NCBI RefSeq assembly: GCF_028274965.1
Contig: NZ_JAQCNO010000014.1
Span: 1 to 64,000, forward strand
Source of the DNA: Natronomonas sp.
GTDB taxonomy: Archaea > Halobacteriota > Halobacteria > Halobacteriales > Haloarculaceae
Length of the DNA stretch: 64,000 nucleotides
Reading direction: 5' to 3'
Shown here: in pieces, positions 22,558 to 31,199 of the stretch
Layout: every line of letters begins with the position of its first letter
How positions within the stretch are numbered: position 1 is the stretch's first letter
Position numbers and translations under genes: made by a program
Notes under the pieces: model-generated
The model's database searches: none
Seen by the model: the letters and a program-made list of their open reading frames with translations, nothing else
Told to the model about the DNA's origin: nothing

Positions 22558-23649
22558 ATGTTGCTCATCCTGTGTGTCGACCTCGACGACGACCTCGGCC
22601 GGAAGACGGCGTTCGACACGCCTGTCGTCGGCCGCGACAGCGTCGAGTCCGCCGCCGTCGCTCTGGCGACCGCCGATCCCGAGGACTCCGACGTGAACGT
22701 CTGTTTTCAGGGAACGCACCTCTACGACAGCATCGACGACGAGTCGGTCGAGGTCGCCGTCGTCACCGGAACGGCGAAGGCCGACGTCTCGGCCAACAGG
22801 AAGGTCGGCGCGGAGGTCGATACCGTCCTCGCGTCGCTATCGACGCGAGAGGACGTTCGCGCGGTCGTCGTCACCGACGGCGCACAGGACGAGAGCGTGC
22901 TGCCGGTCATCCGCTCGCGGGTGCCGATCGACAGCGTGCGGCGTGTCGTCGTCAGGCAGGCCCAGGACCTGGAGTCGATGTACTACACGTTCAAGCAGGT
23001 GCTCGCGGACCCCGAGACGCGGGGGACGATACTCATCCCGCTCGGAATCCTGCTTCTCATCTACCCCATCTCGATCGCCGCGGAGATCGTCGGGCTCCCC
23101 GGGTCGACGCTCGGGGTCGTCTCGGCGCTTCTCGGGTTGTACGTCCTGTTCCGTGGGCTCGGACTCGAGGACACGATCGACGAGACGATCGAACGGATCC
23201 GCGTCGGGCTCTTTTCGGGGCGGATCCAGCTCGTCACGTACGTCGTCGCGGCGGCGCTGATCGCCGTGGGTACCGTCGGCGGCATCGAGGCGGCCGAGAC
23301 GCGCGTCGGCGTCGATCCGGCGGCCACCGGGCTCGTCGCCGCCTTCGTGTACGGCGCCGTCCAGTGGGTCGCCGCGGCCGGTATCGTCGCCGCGCTCGGC
23401 CGGATCACCGACGAGTACCTCGCCGGGGGGTTCCGCTGGCGGTATCTCAACGCGCCGTTTTATGTCGCCGCGATCTCTGTCGTGTTACACGGGCTGAGCG
23501 CCTTCTTTCTCTCATTGCCCTTCGCCGGGCTCTCCTATCTTGCGCTCACGCTGACGACGGGGACGTTCATCGGACTCGCGAGCACGCTCGCGTTCGCCGT
23601 CGCGGAGCAGCGTTACCCCCAGAGCCGGGACCGCGAACTCACCGGGTGA
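22558..23649 (+). CDS. DUF373-family membrane protein
   Basis: 363 residues. The N-terminal half (1-150) is soluble and starts MLLILCVDLDDDLGRKTAFD, the family signature for DUF373, with a Rossmann-like alternation (VRAVVVTDGAQDESVLPVIR). The C-terminal half has about six membrane helices (for example ILIPLGILLLIYPISIAAEI, YVVAAALIAVGTVGGI, VAAFVYGAVQWVAAAGIVAA). Found widely in archaea with no proven role that I know of. Probable promoter CACTTAACTG about 33 bp upstream of ATG 22558. Confidence 0.87.
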   Translation: MLLILCVDLDDDLGRKTAFDTPVVGRDSVESAAVALATADPEDSDVNVCFQGTHLYDSIDDESVEVAVVTGTAKADVSANRKVGAEVDTVLASLSTREDVRAVVVTDGAQDESVLPVIRSRVPIDSVRRVVVRQAQDLESMYYTFKQVLADPETRGTILIPLGILLLIYPISIAAEIVGLPGSTLGVVSALLGLYVLFRGLGLEDTIDETIERIRVGLFSGRIQLVTYVVAAALIAVGTVGGIEAAETRVGVDPAATGLVAAFVYGAVQWVAAAGIVAALGRITDEYLAGGFRWRYLNAPFYVAAISVVLHGLSAFFLSLPFAGLSYLALTLTTGTFIGLASTLAFAVAEQRYPQSRDRELTG

Positions 23650-23769
23650 TTCGAACAGGTGGCGCGTTTCGGCCCGATCGCCCGTCCGCCACGCTCCCGC
23701 GTTCGGACGACCGGCGACGGCTCAGGACACGGGGATTCGGGTCCCGTCATCGTACATAAACCCGGGCGG

Positions 23770-24561
23770 TCAGACCGGTGGTTCGACCGCCAGCGCGGTC
23801 ACGTCGGGCACGCCGAGCGAGCGGTGTCGCCAGCCGTCGCCGACGTTTGCGAGGACGGTCCCGTCGGTCGTGACGGCGTAGACGCCGCCGCCGTGGGCGA
23901 TGTCGGCGATCGGCTCCGCCACCGGCAGTTCCGTTTCGCGCCACGTCCCGTCGTCGGAGCCGATATAACAGGTCGCCCCGGCCGCGGCGTGTCGCGTCGC
24001 CCCGTCGCTCGCGACGACTGAGACGTCGCCTTCGAGGGCGCGCATCCACCCGTTTGCGAGGTAGTACAGCCCCGCCGCCGTCGCGGCGAGGGGGCGGCCG
24101 GCGGTCGAGACGTCCCGGGCGTCGTCGAGTCCGACGTGTGTCCCGTCGTGGCGGTGGATGCCGGAGGCGGCGGCGACCATGTCGGAGCTGATCGCGCGGA
24201 CGGCGTCGAGTTCGGCGAGCGTGGTCCACTCGGTCTCATAACGCGCGAGGCGGCCCGCGCCGGCCGCGATCAGCCGTCCGCTCCGGTCGTGACCGACGGC
24301 GCTCGCGGGGCCGAACCCGGTCGCCTCGAACGTCTCCCCGGAGCGGACGAACACGTCATCCGGCGTGCCGACCGCGAGCGAGCCGTCGGCGACGGCGAGA
24401 TCGGTCACCTCGGCCGCGTACTCCAGCGAGAACTCCCCGACGATGTCGTCGGAGACGGAGACCCGGACCACGCCGGCGGCGGTTCCAACGAACGCGGTCG
24501 TCGCGCCCGTCGCGTCGGCGTACACCCGCTTCGCTCGGAGGCTGTCGTCCTCGTCGGTCAT
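23770..24561 (-). CDS. HVO_0234-family predicted beta-propeller protein
   Basis: 263 residues starting MTDEDDSLRAKRVYADATGA. The chain repeats short beta-blade units of about 40 residues (TTAFVGTAAGVVRVSV, VTDLAVADGSLAVGTPDDVF, GRLIAAGAGRLARYE, VVASDGATRHAAAGATCYIG, GGVYAVTTDGTVLANVGDGW), as expected for a beta propeller. No signal peptide. It follows the HTH regulator gene by 32 bp on the same strand and may form an operon with it, possibly acting as its sensor or partner (inference). The start is at ATG 24561; longer in-frame reading to 25878 is antisense to other genes' regions and lacks a sensible start. Confidence 0.78.
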   Translation of the reverse strand: MTDEDDSLRAKRVYADATGATTAFVGTAAGVVRVSVSDDIVGEFSLEYAAEVTDLAVADGSLAVGTPDDVFVRSGETFEATGFGPASAVGHDRSGRLIAAGAGRLARYETEWTTLAELDAVRAISSDMVAAASGIHRHDGTHVGLDDARDVSTAGRPLAATAAGLYYLANGWMRALEGDVSVVASDGATRHAAAGATCYIGSDDGTWRETELPVAEPIADIAHGGGVYAVTTDGTVLANVGDGWRHRSLGVPDVTALAVEPPV

Positions 24562-24593
24562 ACGTCCCCACGGCGTGGCACCGTCGAAAGCGT

Positions 24594-25370
24594 TTATATC
24601 TCGACCGACCGGTCGCCGAACCGATCGAACAGTCGCGCCCCCCACGCGAGGGCGTCGTCGTCGGTGCTGAACACGGCTCCGATCAGAACGCCGTCGTCGT
24701 AGCCGAACAGCCCGATCTCCGCGTCGTCGAACAGGACGAACGCAAAGCGTAGTTCGTTGTCGATGCGACGCATCTCGAGGCCGTCCGTGGCGACCGCCTC
24801 CGGGAACCGGTCGTACGTGTCGCGGAGGCGCGCGAGCGCGTCGGCCTCGATGACGATCGTCGCCGTCCGCACGCCGTCGTCGACGTCCTCGTGGAGGTCG
24901 GCCAAAAACCGCGGCAGCCCCGACGGCGAGACCGCTCTGATGTGGTCCGCGCGGTCGCCGACGGCCTCGAGCCGTTCGAGGGGTCGTTCGGGCGCGTGCC
25001 GACCGGGGGCGATGATCCGGCCGCGCTCGAAGAGCGTCGGCGGGAACCGCCGCCCGTCGGGGAGCGTCTCGATCAGCCGCCGGCCGGCGTCGAGGCGGCC
25101 GAGGCGTGCGGCGTACTCGTTGTGTCGCTGCCAGGCGAGGCGGCCGAACCCGGTGAGGTCGTACGCGCCGTTGCGGTCGGTGACGATGCCGCGTTCGGTC
25201 AGTTCGCGGATCGACTTGTAGACGGTCGAGCGCGAGACGCCCAGTTCGTCCCGGAGGTCCCGCTGGTCGCGGGGCGCGTCGGCGAGCAAGCGCAAAAGCG
25301 GCGCTCGCTTCCGAAGGACCGCGGCGAGAGCGTCGATGCCGTCGCGCCGCGTCCGGTCCGGGCCACCCAT
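24594..25370 (-). CDS. Winged-helix transcriptional regulator
   Basis: 258 residues. The N-terminus holds a winged helix-turn-helix (APLLRLLADAPRDQRDLRDE, then LGVSRSTVYKSIRELTERGI, residues about 22-62), followed by a wing and a C-terminal sensor-like domain of about 170 residues with DGRRFPPTLFERGRIIA and FVLFDDAEIGLFGYDDGVLI. The layout fits the haloarchaeal HTH plus DUF1724-like (ArsR/TrmB-type) regulators. The start at ATG 25370 is preceded by GGTGG about 6 nt upstream. The divergent intergenic region towards glmM contains several inverted repeats that could be its operators. Confidence 0.82.
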   Translation of the reverse strand: MGGPDRTRRDGIDALAAVLRKRAPLLRLLADAPRDQRDLRDELGVSRSTVYKSIRELTERGIVTDRNGAYDLTGFGRLAWQRHNEYAARLGRLDAGRRLIETLPDGRRFPPTLFERGRIIAPGRHAPERPLERLEAVGDRADHIRAVSPSGLPRFLADLHEDVDDGVRTATIVIEADALARLRDTYDRFPEAVATDGLEMRRIDNELRFAFVLFDDAEIGLFGYDDGVLIGAVFSTDDDALAWGARLFDRFGDRSVEI

Positions 25371-25431
25371 TTGGCCACCGTACTCCGCGTGTCCACCTGA
25401 AGGTTTCGCAGCCCGAGACGCGTCCGCGGCT

Positions 25432-25461
25432 CCGAACGCCGTTCGGGGCTCGAACGTTCGT
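25432..25461. repeat. Two inverted repeats with a shared CGAACG core, possible operator
   Basis: CCGAACG-C-CGTTCGG (25432-25446) is a perfect 7-bp inverted repeat, and CGAACGTTCG (25451-25460) is a perfect palindrome with the same core; a third, ACGTA-AA-TACGT, lies at 25472-25483. They sit in the 233-bp divergent region between the winged-helix regulator and glmM. Regulatory function is inference. Confidence 0.35.
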
Positions 25462-25574
25462 GTGGGGTATAACGTAAATACGTCCCGGGGTCTCAATAGA
25501 GACGCCCCGCTGGCGGTCCGTTCCTCCGGCCGGACCACGCGTCCGGTGGCTCCGTCCGTACCGGTCGGCAACAC

Positions 25575-25582
25575 CTTTTATG
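25575..25582 (+). promoter_or_regulatory. TATA element of glmM
   Basis: CTTTTATG is centred about 26 bp before the glmM ATG at 25604, the spacing expected for a leaderless message. Confidence 0.6.
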
Positions 25583-25603
25583 CTCGCGGGCGAGAGAGCC
25601 GGT

Positions 25604-26971
25604 ATGGACGTGTTCGGGTCGAGCGGGGTCCGGGGGATCGTCGGCGAAGACATCACGCCGTCGTTCGTCGGCCGGATCGCGGCCGCGGCGGGGGCGGTCC
25701 TCGGAAGCGAGACGGTCGCCGTCGCCCGCGACACGCGAACGACCGGGCGGATGCTCGTCGACGCGGCCGCGAGCACGCTCGCCGGCGTCGGCTGTTCGGT
25801 CCGTCGCCTCGGCGTCGTGCCGACCCCGGGCGTACAGGCGTACGCGGAGCGACGCGGCGTCCCGGCGGTGGTGGTCACGGCGAGTCACAACCCGCCGGCG
25901 TACAACGGCGTGAAGCTGATCGGCGACGACGGGATCGAGCTGTCGGCGGGGACGCTCGAACGGATCGAGCGGCGGCTCGCGGCGGGCGTCGGTTCGGTCG
26001 GTTACGCCGAAACCGGCGCGAGCGAGGCCGTCGACGGGGCGAACCGCGCGTACATCGAGGACCTCCTCGGCGAGTTCGACGGTCTCCGAGACCGGATCGC
26101 GGACGCCGGGGTGACAGTCGCGCTCGATCCGGGCCACGGCGCCGGCTGTCTCACCAGCCCCCGATTCTTCCGCCGGCTGGGCTGTCGGGTCGTCACGCTC
26201 AACGCCCAGCCGGACGGCCGGTTCCCCGGGCGGGACCCGGAGCCGATCGAGGGGAACCTCGCGGACCTCAGGCGGCTCGTCCGGTCGTGTGACGCCGATC
26301 TCGGGATCGCCCACGACGGCGACGCCGACCGGGCGATCTTCGTCGACGAGACCGGGTCCCACGTCGACGGCGACGCGTCGTTCGCCGCCCTCGCGGCGTC
26401 CGAACTCGGGGGCGACGACGTCGTCGTCTCGGCGGTCAACGTCTCACAGCGCGTCGTCGACGTTGTCTCCGAGGCCGGCGCGGCGCTCGAACTGACGCCG
26501 ATCGGCAGCACCCACCTCATCACCCGGATGCGGGAGCTGCTGGCCGGGGGCGCGACCGTGCCGATCGCCGGGGAGGGCAACGGCGGGATCTTCTTTCCGG
26601 ACCACCGGATCGCGCGGGACGGGGCCTACACGGCCGCGCGGTTCATCGGACTCATCGTCGAGCGGACGGCAAGCGGCGTCGCGGCCGACCACGGCGGGTA
26701 CGCGATGGTCCGGCGGAACCTCGGGTACGACGGGGTCGAGGAGCGCGAGGCGATGCTCGAGGCGGCCGGCGCGTACGCCGAGGCCGCCGACGCGGAGCTG
26801 ACGACGATCGACGGGTACCGCCTCGATTACGGCGACGCGTGGGTGCTGGCGCGACCGAGCGGGACGGAGCCGCTCGTCAGGCTGTACGCCGAGGCCCGGC
26901 GGCGCGAGCGAGCGGAGACGATACTCGATGCGCTCGGCGAGGAGATGCTCCGAGGCCGCTCGGCTGGGTGA
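25604..26971 (+). CDS. glmM: Phosphoglucosamine mutase (alpha-D-phosphohexomutase family)
   Basis: 455 residues. Interconverts glucosamine-6-P and glucosamine-1-P on the way to UDP-GlcNAc; related archaeal enzymes also accept hexose phosphates. The four family regions are intact: the catalytic serine loop VTASHNPPAYNGVK (Ser94), the metal loop IAHDGDADRAIFVDE, the sugar-binding GEGNGGIFFPDH, and the C-terminal phosphate site ARPSGTEPLVRLYAEA. Start at ATG 25604 (MDVFGSSGVRGIVG) is favoured over ATG 25580 because that codon overlaps the TATA region. Product precursor use would be in glycan or S-layer glycosylation. Monocistronic; converges on the DUF7118-like gene. Confidence 0.9.
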   Translation: MDVFGSSGVRGIVGEDITPSFVGRIAAAAGAVLGSETVAVARDTRTTGRMLVDAAASTLAGVGCSVRRLGVVPTPGVQAYAERRGVPAVVVTASHNPPAYNGVKLIGDDGIELSAGTLERIERRLAAGVGSVGYAETGASEAVDGANRAYIEDLLGEFDGLRDRIADAGVTVALDPGHGAGCLTSPRFFRRLGCRVVTLNAQPDGRFPGRDPEPIEGNLADLRRLVRSCDADLGIAHDGDADRAIFVDETGSHVDGDASFAALAASELGGDDVVVSAVNVSQRVVDVVSEAGAALELTPIGSTHLITRMRELLAGGATVPIAGEGNGGIFFPDHRIARDGAYTAARFIGLIVERTASGVAADHGGYAMVRRNLGYDGVEEREAMLEAAGAYAEAADAELTTIDGYRLDYGDAWVLARPSGTEPLVRLYAEARRRERAETILDALGEEMLRGRSAG

Positions 26972-26989
26972 TCGAGGCGCCGAAGCGGG

Positions 26990-28144
26990 TCAGCCGCCGT
27001 GTTCGTCCAGCGCCGCCTCGAGCCGTTCGAGCTCCGAGCGCGCGGCCGACAGTTCGGCCTCGATCTCGCCGTTCTCGAGGCGTCGCCGCTCGTCGGCGGT
27101 GAGCTCCGATCGAGCGTTCGCCGCCCGGCGAAGCCGCTCGTACTCCGGATCTCGGGTCAGAGACCGGACCTCCCGGAGCGTCGCGATCGTCGGTTCCTCG
27201 GCGATGCGGTCGACGACCGAAACGAGTTCGTCCGTCCGGAACCGGAGCGTCCCGCCGGGCTTCGGCGGCCACTCGATCCGGAGCGGGGCCGCCGAGAGCC
27301 CCTCGAGGTAGGTCCGGTTCGTCGCGACGCGGCGCTTCAACAGCCCCGGGTCCTCGACGTAGTGCGAGAGCTTCGAGTTCGAGTACTCCGCGAACTCGAG
27401 GACGTCCGGAACGGGTCGATCGCCGGCGTCGTGGGCCCGAACGTACGCGAGCAGACCCCCCGGCGGCCGCTCGTACCCCACGAGCGGCGTCCGGGCGGCC
27501 CGATCGATCACGGAGAGAAACCGGCGGGCGGGCGCCTCGCGGCGGAACGTCTCGAAGCGGTCCTCGATCGCGTCGTTGTACGCCGAGATCGGCTCCCGTA
27601 GCCGGTCGATCGGGGCGTCGAGGTCGGCCTCACCGAGCTCGACGAGCCGCCGGAGCGCGTCGATCCGCTCGCGGAGCTCCGAGCGCCGGCGCTGGCCGCG
27701 TCGGGAGGCCTCCCGCCGGCGCTGTGTCGCGGATTCGAGCGCCTCGTAGCGCTCGACGACGTCCCGGACGGGCCCGAGGGCCTCTCTGGCGGCGTCGAAA
27801 TCGGAGACGTCGAGGGACTTCGACACGCCGCTCGTTTTCACGTGGCCGTCGGCCTCCAGGAAGGCCTCGCGCTCGGGGACGTCCTCGGGGATCGACTCCA
27901 GCGTCTCCGCGAGGTCGTTGCGGAACTCGACGTAGCCCTCGAAGTCGTCCCAGTCGGTCGCCCGCTCCTCCCAGCGATCGAAAACCGAGACGACGGCGCG
28001 GTGCGCGTCGGCGAGGCGCTCGGCGTCCCGTTGGGAGACGCCCGCCGCGTCGAGCTCCGAGCGCCGCGTTTCGACCCGCTCGGCCGCGGTTCGGAGCGCC
28101 TCGGCGGCGTCCGATCCCGCCGGTGTCGCTGTGTTTTCGGGCAC
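26990..28144 (-). CDS. Coiled-coil haloarchaeal protein (DUF7118-like)
   Basis: 384 residues, very rich in charged helix: long coiled-coil segments at about residues 15-60, 135-180 and 345-380 (RRRLENGEIEAELSAARSEL and LERLEAALDEHGG). The middle (VIDRAARTPLVGYERPPGGL, SKLSHYVEDPGLLKRRVATN) is globular. No signal peptide or enzyme motif. I connect it to DUF7118 from memory; no function known. It starts 3 bp after hisI, so both are likely cotranscribed, but no shared pathway is apparent. Confidence 0.75.
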   Translation of the reverse strand: MPENTATPAGSDAAEALRTAAERVETRRSELDAAGVSQRDAERLADAHRAVVSVFDRWEERATDWDDFEGYVEFRNDLAETLESIPEDVPEREAFLEADGHVKTSGVSKSLDVSDFDAAREALGPVRDVVERYEALESATQRRREASRRGQRRRSELRERIDALRRLVELGEADLDAPIDRLREPISAYNDAIEDRFETFRREAPARRFLSVIDRAARTPLVGYERPPGGLLAYVRAHDAGDRPVPDVLEFAEYSNSKLSHYVEDPGLLKRRVATNRTYLEGLSAAPLRIEWPPKPGGTLRFRTDELVSVVDRIAEEPTIATLREVRSLTRDPEYERLRRAANARSELTADERRRLENGEIEAELSAARSELERLEAALDEHGG

Positions 28145-28147
28145 GCG

Positions 28148-28510
28148 TTACTCGTAGACCTCGTCCGGGTCGAACACCGGGTCGTCGGTGACCTCGCCGT
28201 CGATCGTCCGGTGGAAGCAGCTCTCGTATCCCGTGTGACAGGCCCCGCCGTCCTGATCGACGAGATAGAGGATCGCGTCGCCGTCGCAGTCGACGCGGAT
28301 CCCCTCTACGTGCTGGACGTGGCCGCTCGTCGCGCCCTTGTGCCACAGCTCGTCGCGGCTCCGGGAGTAGTAGTGGGCGTGGCCGGTCTCGCGGCTCCGC
28401 TCGAGGGCCTCCTCGGTGACGTACGCGAGCATCAGCACGTCGCCGGATTCGGCGTCCTGTGCGACCGCCGGCAGCAGTTCGTTCTCCCCGAAGGCGAGGT
28501 CGACGCTCAT
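28148..28510 (-). CDS. hisI: Phosphoribosyl-AMP cyclohydrolase
   Basis: 120 residues. Opens the purine ring of phosphoribosyl-AMP in the third step of histidine synthesis. All family motifs are present: [39 protein letters not shown], the metal ligands in [12 protein letters not shown], and the zinc-binding [14 protein letters not shown]. It is the stand-alone (non-fused to HisE) form, usual in haloarchaea. ATG 28510 (MSVDLAFGE) is chosen rather than ATG 28537 because CATATG is centred about 26 bp upstream as a TATA-like element and the shorter form matches the family. First gene of a pair with the DUF7118-like protein. Confidence 0.93.
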   Translation of the reverse strand: MSVDLAFGENELLPAVAQDAESGDVLMLAYVTEEALERSRETGHAHYYSRSRDELWHKGATSGHVQHVEGIRVDCDGDAILYLVDQDGGACHTGYESCFHRTIDGEVTDDPVFDPDEVYE

Positions 28511-28633
28511 TGTCGACACGACGTCGTTTTGTCGCATATGCCTTTTCCTTGTGGCGGCGGCCGGGCCGCTCGGCGGCGTGAGACGGGCGTCTGACGAACG
28601 GTTATACGTCTGGATGCACAACCCACGGTACCG

Positions 28634-29059
28634 ATGGGCAACAAGAACAAGACGATCTCCTTTCGGGTCAACGAGGAGGCCTTCGAGACCCTCCGGGAGA
28701 TCGCCGAGGAGCGCGACATCTCCCTGTCGGCCGTGTTCCGCGATTACGTGGACACCCTCGTTGCTCACGACGGACAGGTCCGGGTCGTCCCCGAGCACGA
28801 ACTCACGGGCGGAGGCGCCTCCGAGACGGCCTCCGGGGCCGAGAGCTTCCCGCCGAAAGTCGAGGTGCCGAAGAGCTTCGTCCGCGAACACGAGCGACTG
28901 GAGCTAGAGGCCGAACACCTGCGCGAACAGCTTGACGAGTACAAGCAGTACGTCACCCGCCTCAGCCAGCAGGTCGAGGCCCAGGAGGCAGAAGACGTGG
29001 TGCAACTCGAGGACCTCGACGGCGACGAGAACGAGGAGGAGCCGTTCCGACTCGGCTGA
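28634..29059 (+). CDS. Ribbon-helix-helix (CopG-like) domain protein with coiled-coil tail
   Basis: 141 residues. The N-terminal [20 protein letters not shown] followed by [20 protein letters not shown] reads as a ribbon-helix-helix DNA-binding domain (beta strand KTISFRV, two helices). After a Gly/Ser-rich linker, residues 90-125 form a coiled coil ([20 protein letters not shown]). The tail is highly acidic ([12 protein letters not shown]). Likely a small dimeric regulator. A GTTATA element about 30 bp upstream is the probable promoter, leaving only a few nucleotides of leader. Confidence 0.78.
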   Translation: MGNKNKTISFRVNEEAFETLREIAEERDISLSAVFRDYVDTLVAHDGQVRVVPEHELTGGGASETASGAESFPPKVEVPKSFVREHERLELEAEHLREQLDEYKQYVTRLSQQVEAQEAEDVVQLEDLDGDENEEEPFRLG

Positions 29060-29122
29060 CCGGATCAAAAGGGGCGTTCGATCGATCGCGTCGGGAAGGG
29101 AGGTCGACCGCGTTCGGCCGTG

Positions 29123-29578
29123 TTACCGGGAGAGCTGTCGGCGTCGGCGCCCGAGTTCCCCGCCGACGTCGCGGCGGCCGTCCACGTCGGCGAGCCGTTC
29201 GGCCGCCTCGAGGGTCCGCACCGAGTCGTCCAGAAACGACAGCACGTCGCCGGGGTACGCGTACAGCATATAATCGTCGCCCATGACGTCGACGATGGCG
29301 TCGGGGCCGAGCCCCTCGGCTCTGAGTTCGAGGAGGTAGGCGATGAACTTCCGCTCGGGGCAGCCGCAGTGGGGGTGGCTCTGGCAGTCGCAATCGAGGA
29401 AGTCCTCCGCGAACTCCAGGACGCGATCGCGGGAGGCCTCGTCGAGTTTCGCGATCCCGTCGCCCGAAAAGAGGACGTCGAGCGTCGCCCCCGAGAACGC
29501 CCCCTTCGGGAAGCTCGTATCGAGTTGCGAGGCGAGTTGGCGGTGGTTTTTGACGTAGATCTTGTCCGTTATCGCCAC
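29123..29578 (-). CDS. DUF5814-like protein with a Cys/His-rich motif
   Basis: 151 residues beginning MAITDKIYVKNHRQLASQLD. A compact cysteine cluster CDCQSHPHCGCPERKF (four Cys, two His within 14 residues) suggests a metal site, probably Zn or Fe-S. The remainder is helical (RKFIAYLLELRAEGLGPDAI, YPGDVLSFLDDSVRTLEAAE) with a basic C-terminal tail. I recall this sequence as the DUF5814 module that in other proteins precedes a helicase; here it stands alone. No function proven. Confidence 0.78.
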   Translation of the reverse strand: MAITDKIYVKNHRQLASQLDTSFPKGAFSGATLDVLFSGDGIAKLDEASRDRVLEFAEDFLDCDCQSHPHCGCPERKFIAYLLELRAEGLGPDAIVDVMGDDYMLYAYPGDVLSFLDDSVRTLEAAERLADVDGRRDVGGELGRRRRQLSR

Positions 29579-29697
29579 GGTACCACGGATAGCCCGCCGA
29601 GGAACAAAAACCCGCTGATGGGGGACGAGTCGCCCGAACTGGGGGGCTGAGAAGTCGTAATGTATTTAGGTTCGAACCGGCCTACGTTCAGGTGCGC

Positions 29698-29769
29698 GTC
29701 CGGGTTGGGGTAGTGGTATCCTCCAGCCTTGTGGTGGCTGGGACGTGGGTTCAATTCCCGCACCCGGAC
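29698..29769 (+). tRNA. tRNA-His (anticodon GTG)
   Basis: 72 nt including the encoded G(-1) at 29698, which pairs with discriminator C at 29769, the identity mark of tRNA-His. Acceptor TCCGGGT/ACCCGGA, anticodon loop TTGTGGT in a CAGCC/GGCTG stem, T-arm GTGGGTTCAATTCCCGC. CCA is not encoded and there is no intron. A TATTTAGG element about 33 bp upstream is a plausible promoter. Confidence 0.96.
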
Positions 29770-29889
29770 TCGCGGTACTCCGCCGGGAGCCGCGCCGACG
29801 TGCGGTCCAAGTCCAAGTGCGGGTCCGGGGGCACTCGCCTCGTCGCGCGGTGACGGGGATCTTTTGCGGGCGGCCTCCGTTGGGGGCGT

Positions 29890-30606
29890 ATGAACGTGGC
29901 GATCGTGACCGTCGGCGACGAGTTGCTCGCGGGGGACACGGAGAACACGAACGCGTCGTGGCTGGGCAGACAGCTCGCCGAACGGGGCGCGACCGTCGAG
30001 CGCGTGTTGACCGTTCCCGACGATCCGGCCGTCATCGCCGACGCGGTCGGACGCTACAGCGACGCCTTCGACGCGGTCATCGTCACCGGCGGCTTGGGGC
30101 GGACGCCCGACGACGTCACCATCGAGAGCGTCGCGCGCGCGTTCGGTCGCGACCTCGTCGAGAGCGACCTCGCGCGGGCCGACATCGACCGGACCCTTGA
30201 GGGGATCGAAGAGGAGTACCCGGACCTCGACGTCGACGCGGAGGCGGAGGCGGAGATCCCGGTCGGCGCGCGGGCGCTCATCAACCACGCCGGGCTCTCG
30301 CCGGGGTGTGTGGTGGAGAACGTCTACGTCCTGCCCGGGATCCCCTCCGAGATGAAGCGGATGTTCGAGGAGATCGGCGGGGAGTTCGGCGGCGACGCCG
30401 GCTCCCGGCTGCTGTACACGGAGGAACCGGAGGCGAACCTCATCGAGCGCTTAGACGCCGTCAGGGAGCGATTCGACGTCTCCGTCGGGTGCTACCCGGA
30501 TCGCGAGGCCGGCCACAACCGGCTGAAGCTCAGCGGGTCCGACGAGGAGGCGCTGACCGAGGCCGAAACCTGGCTGGCCGAGCGGGTCGCCCTCCTCAAG
30601 GAGTGA
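29890..30606 (+). CDS. Molybdopterin-binding (CinA N-terminal-like) domain protein
   Basis: 238 residues equivalent to the N-terminal MoCF/MoaB-like domain of CinA, without the C-terminal NMN deamidase domain. Motifs: MNVAIVTVGDELLAGDTENT, then VIVTGGLGRTPDDVTIESVA (the GGLGPTxDD pterin/ligand loop, here with Arg in place of Pro), and VYVLPGIPSEMKRMFEE. Archaeal stand-alone members may act in nucleotide or molybdopterin metabolism; the substrate cannot be assigned here. Lies 120 bp after tRNA-His. Confidence 0.85.
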   Translation: MNVAIVTVGDELLAGDTENTNASWLGRQLAERGATVERVLTVPDDPAVIADAVGRYSDAFDAVIVTGGLGRTPDDVTIESVARAFGRDLVESDLARADIDRTLEGIEEEYPDLDVDAEAEAEIPVGARALINHAGLSPGCVVENVYVLPGIPSEMKRMFEEIGGEFGGDAGSRLLYTEEPEANLIERLDAVRERFDVSVGCYPDREAGHNRLKLSGSDEEALTEAETWLAERVALLKE

Positions 30607-30669
30607 GACGCGAGCCCGAGGCGCCGCGTTGCGGTCGGGTCCGGTCCCGGCCTCAAGCCCGCGGCCGGA

Positions 30670-31044
30670 TCACGACAGCGTTTCGACCAGTTCGATCCGG
30701 TAGCCGTCGGGCCCCTCGATAAAGGAGATGCGGACGTCGAAGGCGTCGACGGTCCGGGGCGGCTCGAGGACGGCACAGCCGGTTTCGGCGGCGATCCGGT
30801 CGGTCTCGGCGTCGACGTCGTCGACCGAGACCGCGAGGTGATCGATCGTCGTCCGGTCCGGGCGCGGGTCCGGGCCGTCGGGGTCGTACTGGAGCTGCAC
30901 CGAGCCGTGGTCGCCGCCGATCCAGACGTTCTCGACGCCGTCGATCGTCCCGGCTCGCTTCTCGGTGAGTCCGAGCCCCTCGAGGAAGAACGCCCGGGCC
31001 GCCTCGAGGTCCGAAACGCGGATCGCGGTGTGAACGACGTCCAT
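30670..31044 (-). CDS. VOC/glyoxalase-family protein (lactoylglutathione lyase-like)
   Basis: 124 residues with two beta-alpha-beta-beta-beta modules. Metal ligand positions of glyoxalase I: His in MDVVHTAIRVSDLEAARAFF, a position normally Glu but here Gln (GSVQLQYDPDGP), His in TIDHLAVSVDDVDAETD, and Glu in PDGYRIELVETLS. The Glu-to-Gln change weakens the assignment to active glyoxalase I; Gln can serve as ligand in some members. Start at ATG 31044 begins the first beta strand; an in-frame ATG at 31116 is unlikely. Confidence 0.82.
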   Translation of the reverse strand: MDVVHTAIRVSDLEAARAFFLEGLGLTEKRAGTIDGVENVWIGGDHGSVQLQYDPDGPDPRPDRTTIDHLAVSVDDVDAETDRIAAETGCAVLEPPRTVDAFDVRISFIEGPDGYRIELVETLS

Positions 31045-31169
31045 ACGGCTCGTTCGGGGCGACCCTTGATAGTTCGCTCGGCGATCCGGACCGATCGGGC
31101 CGCGAACGAGACCCAAGAGAGCGCCCGACGCGACGGGGGTCGGCCCGGCGGATACGCTCCGACACGGGG

Positions 31170-31176
31170 TTTATGT
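31170..31176 (+). promoter_or_regulatory. TATA element of the DUF460 gene
   Basis: GGGTTTATGTCC is centred about 27 bp before GTG 31200. The in-frame ATG at 31173 lies inside this box, so translation should start at the GTG. Confidence 0.55.
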
Positions 31177-31199
31177 CCGGCGACGCCGTATCCGCGCGT

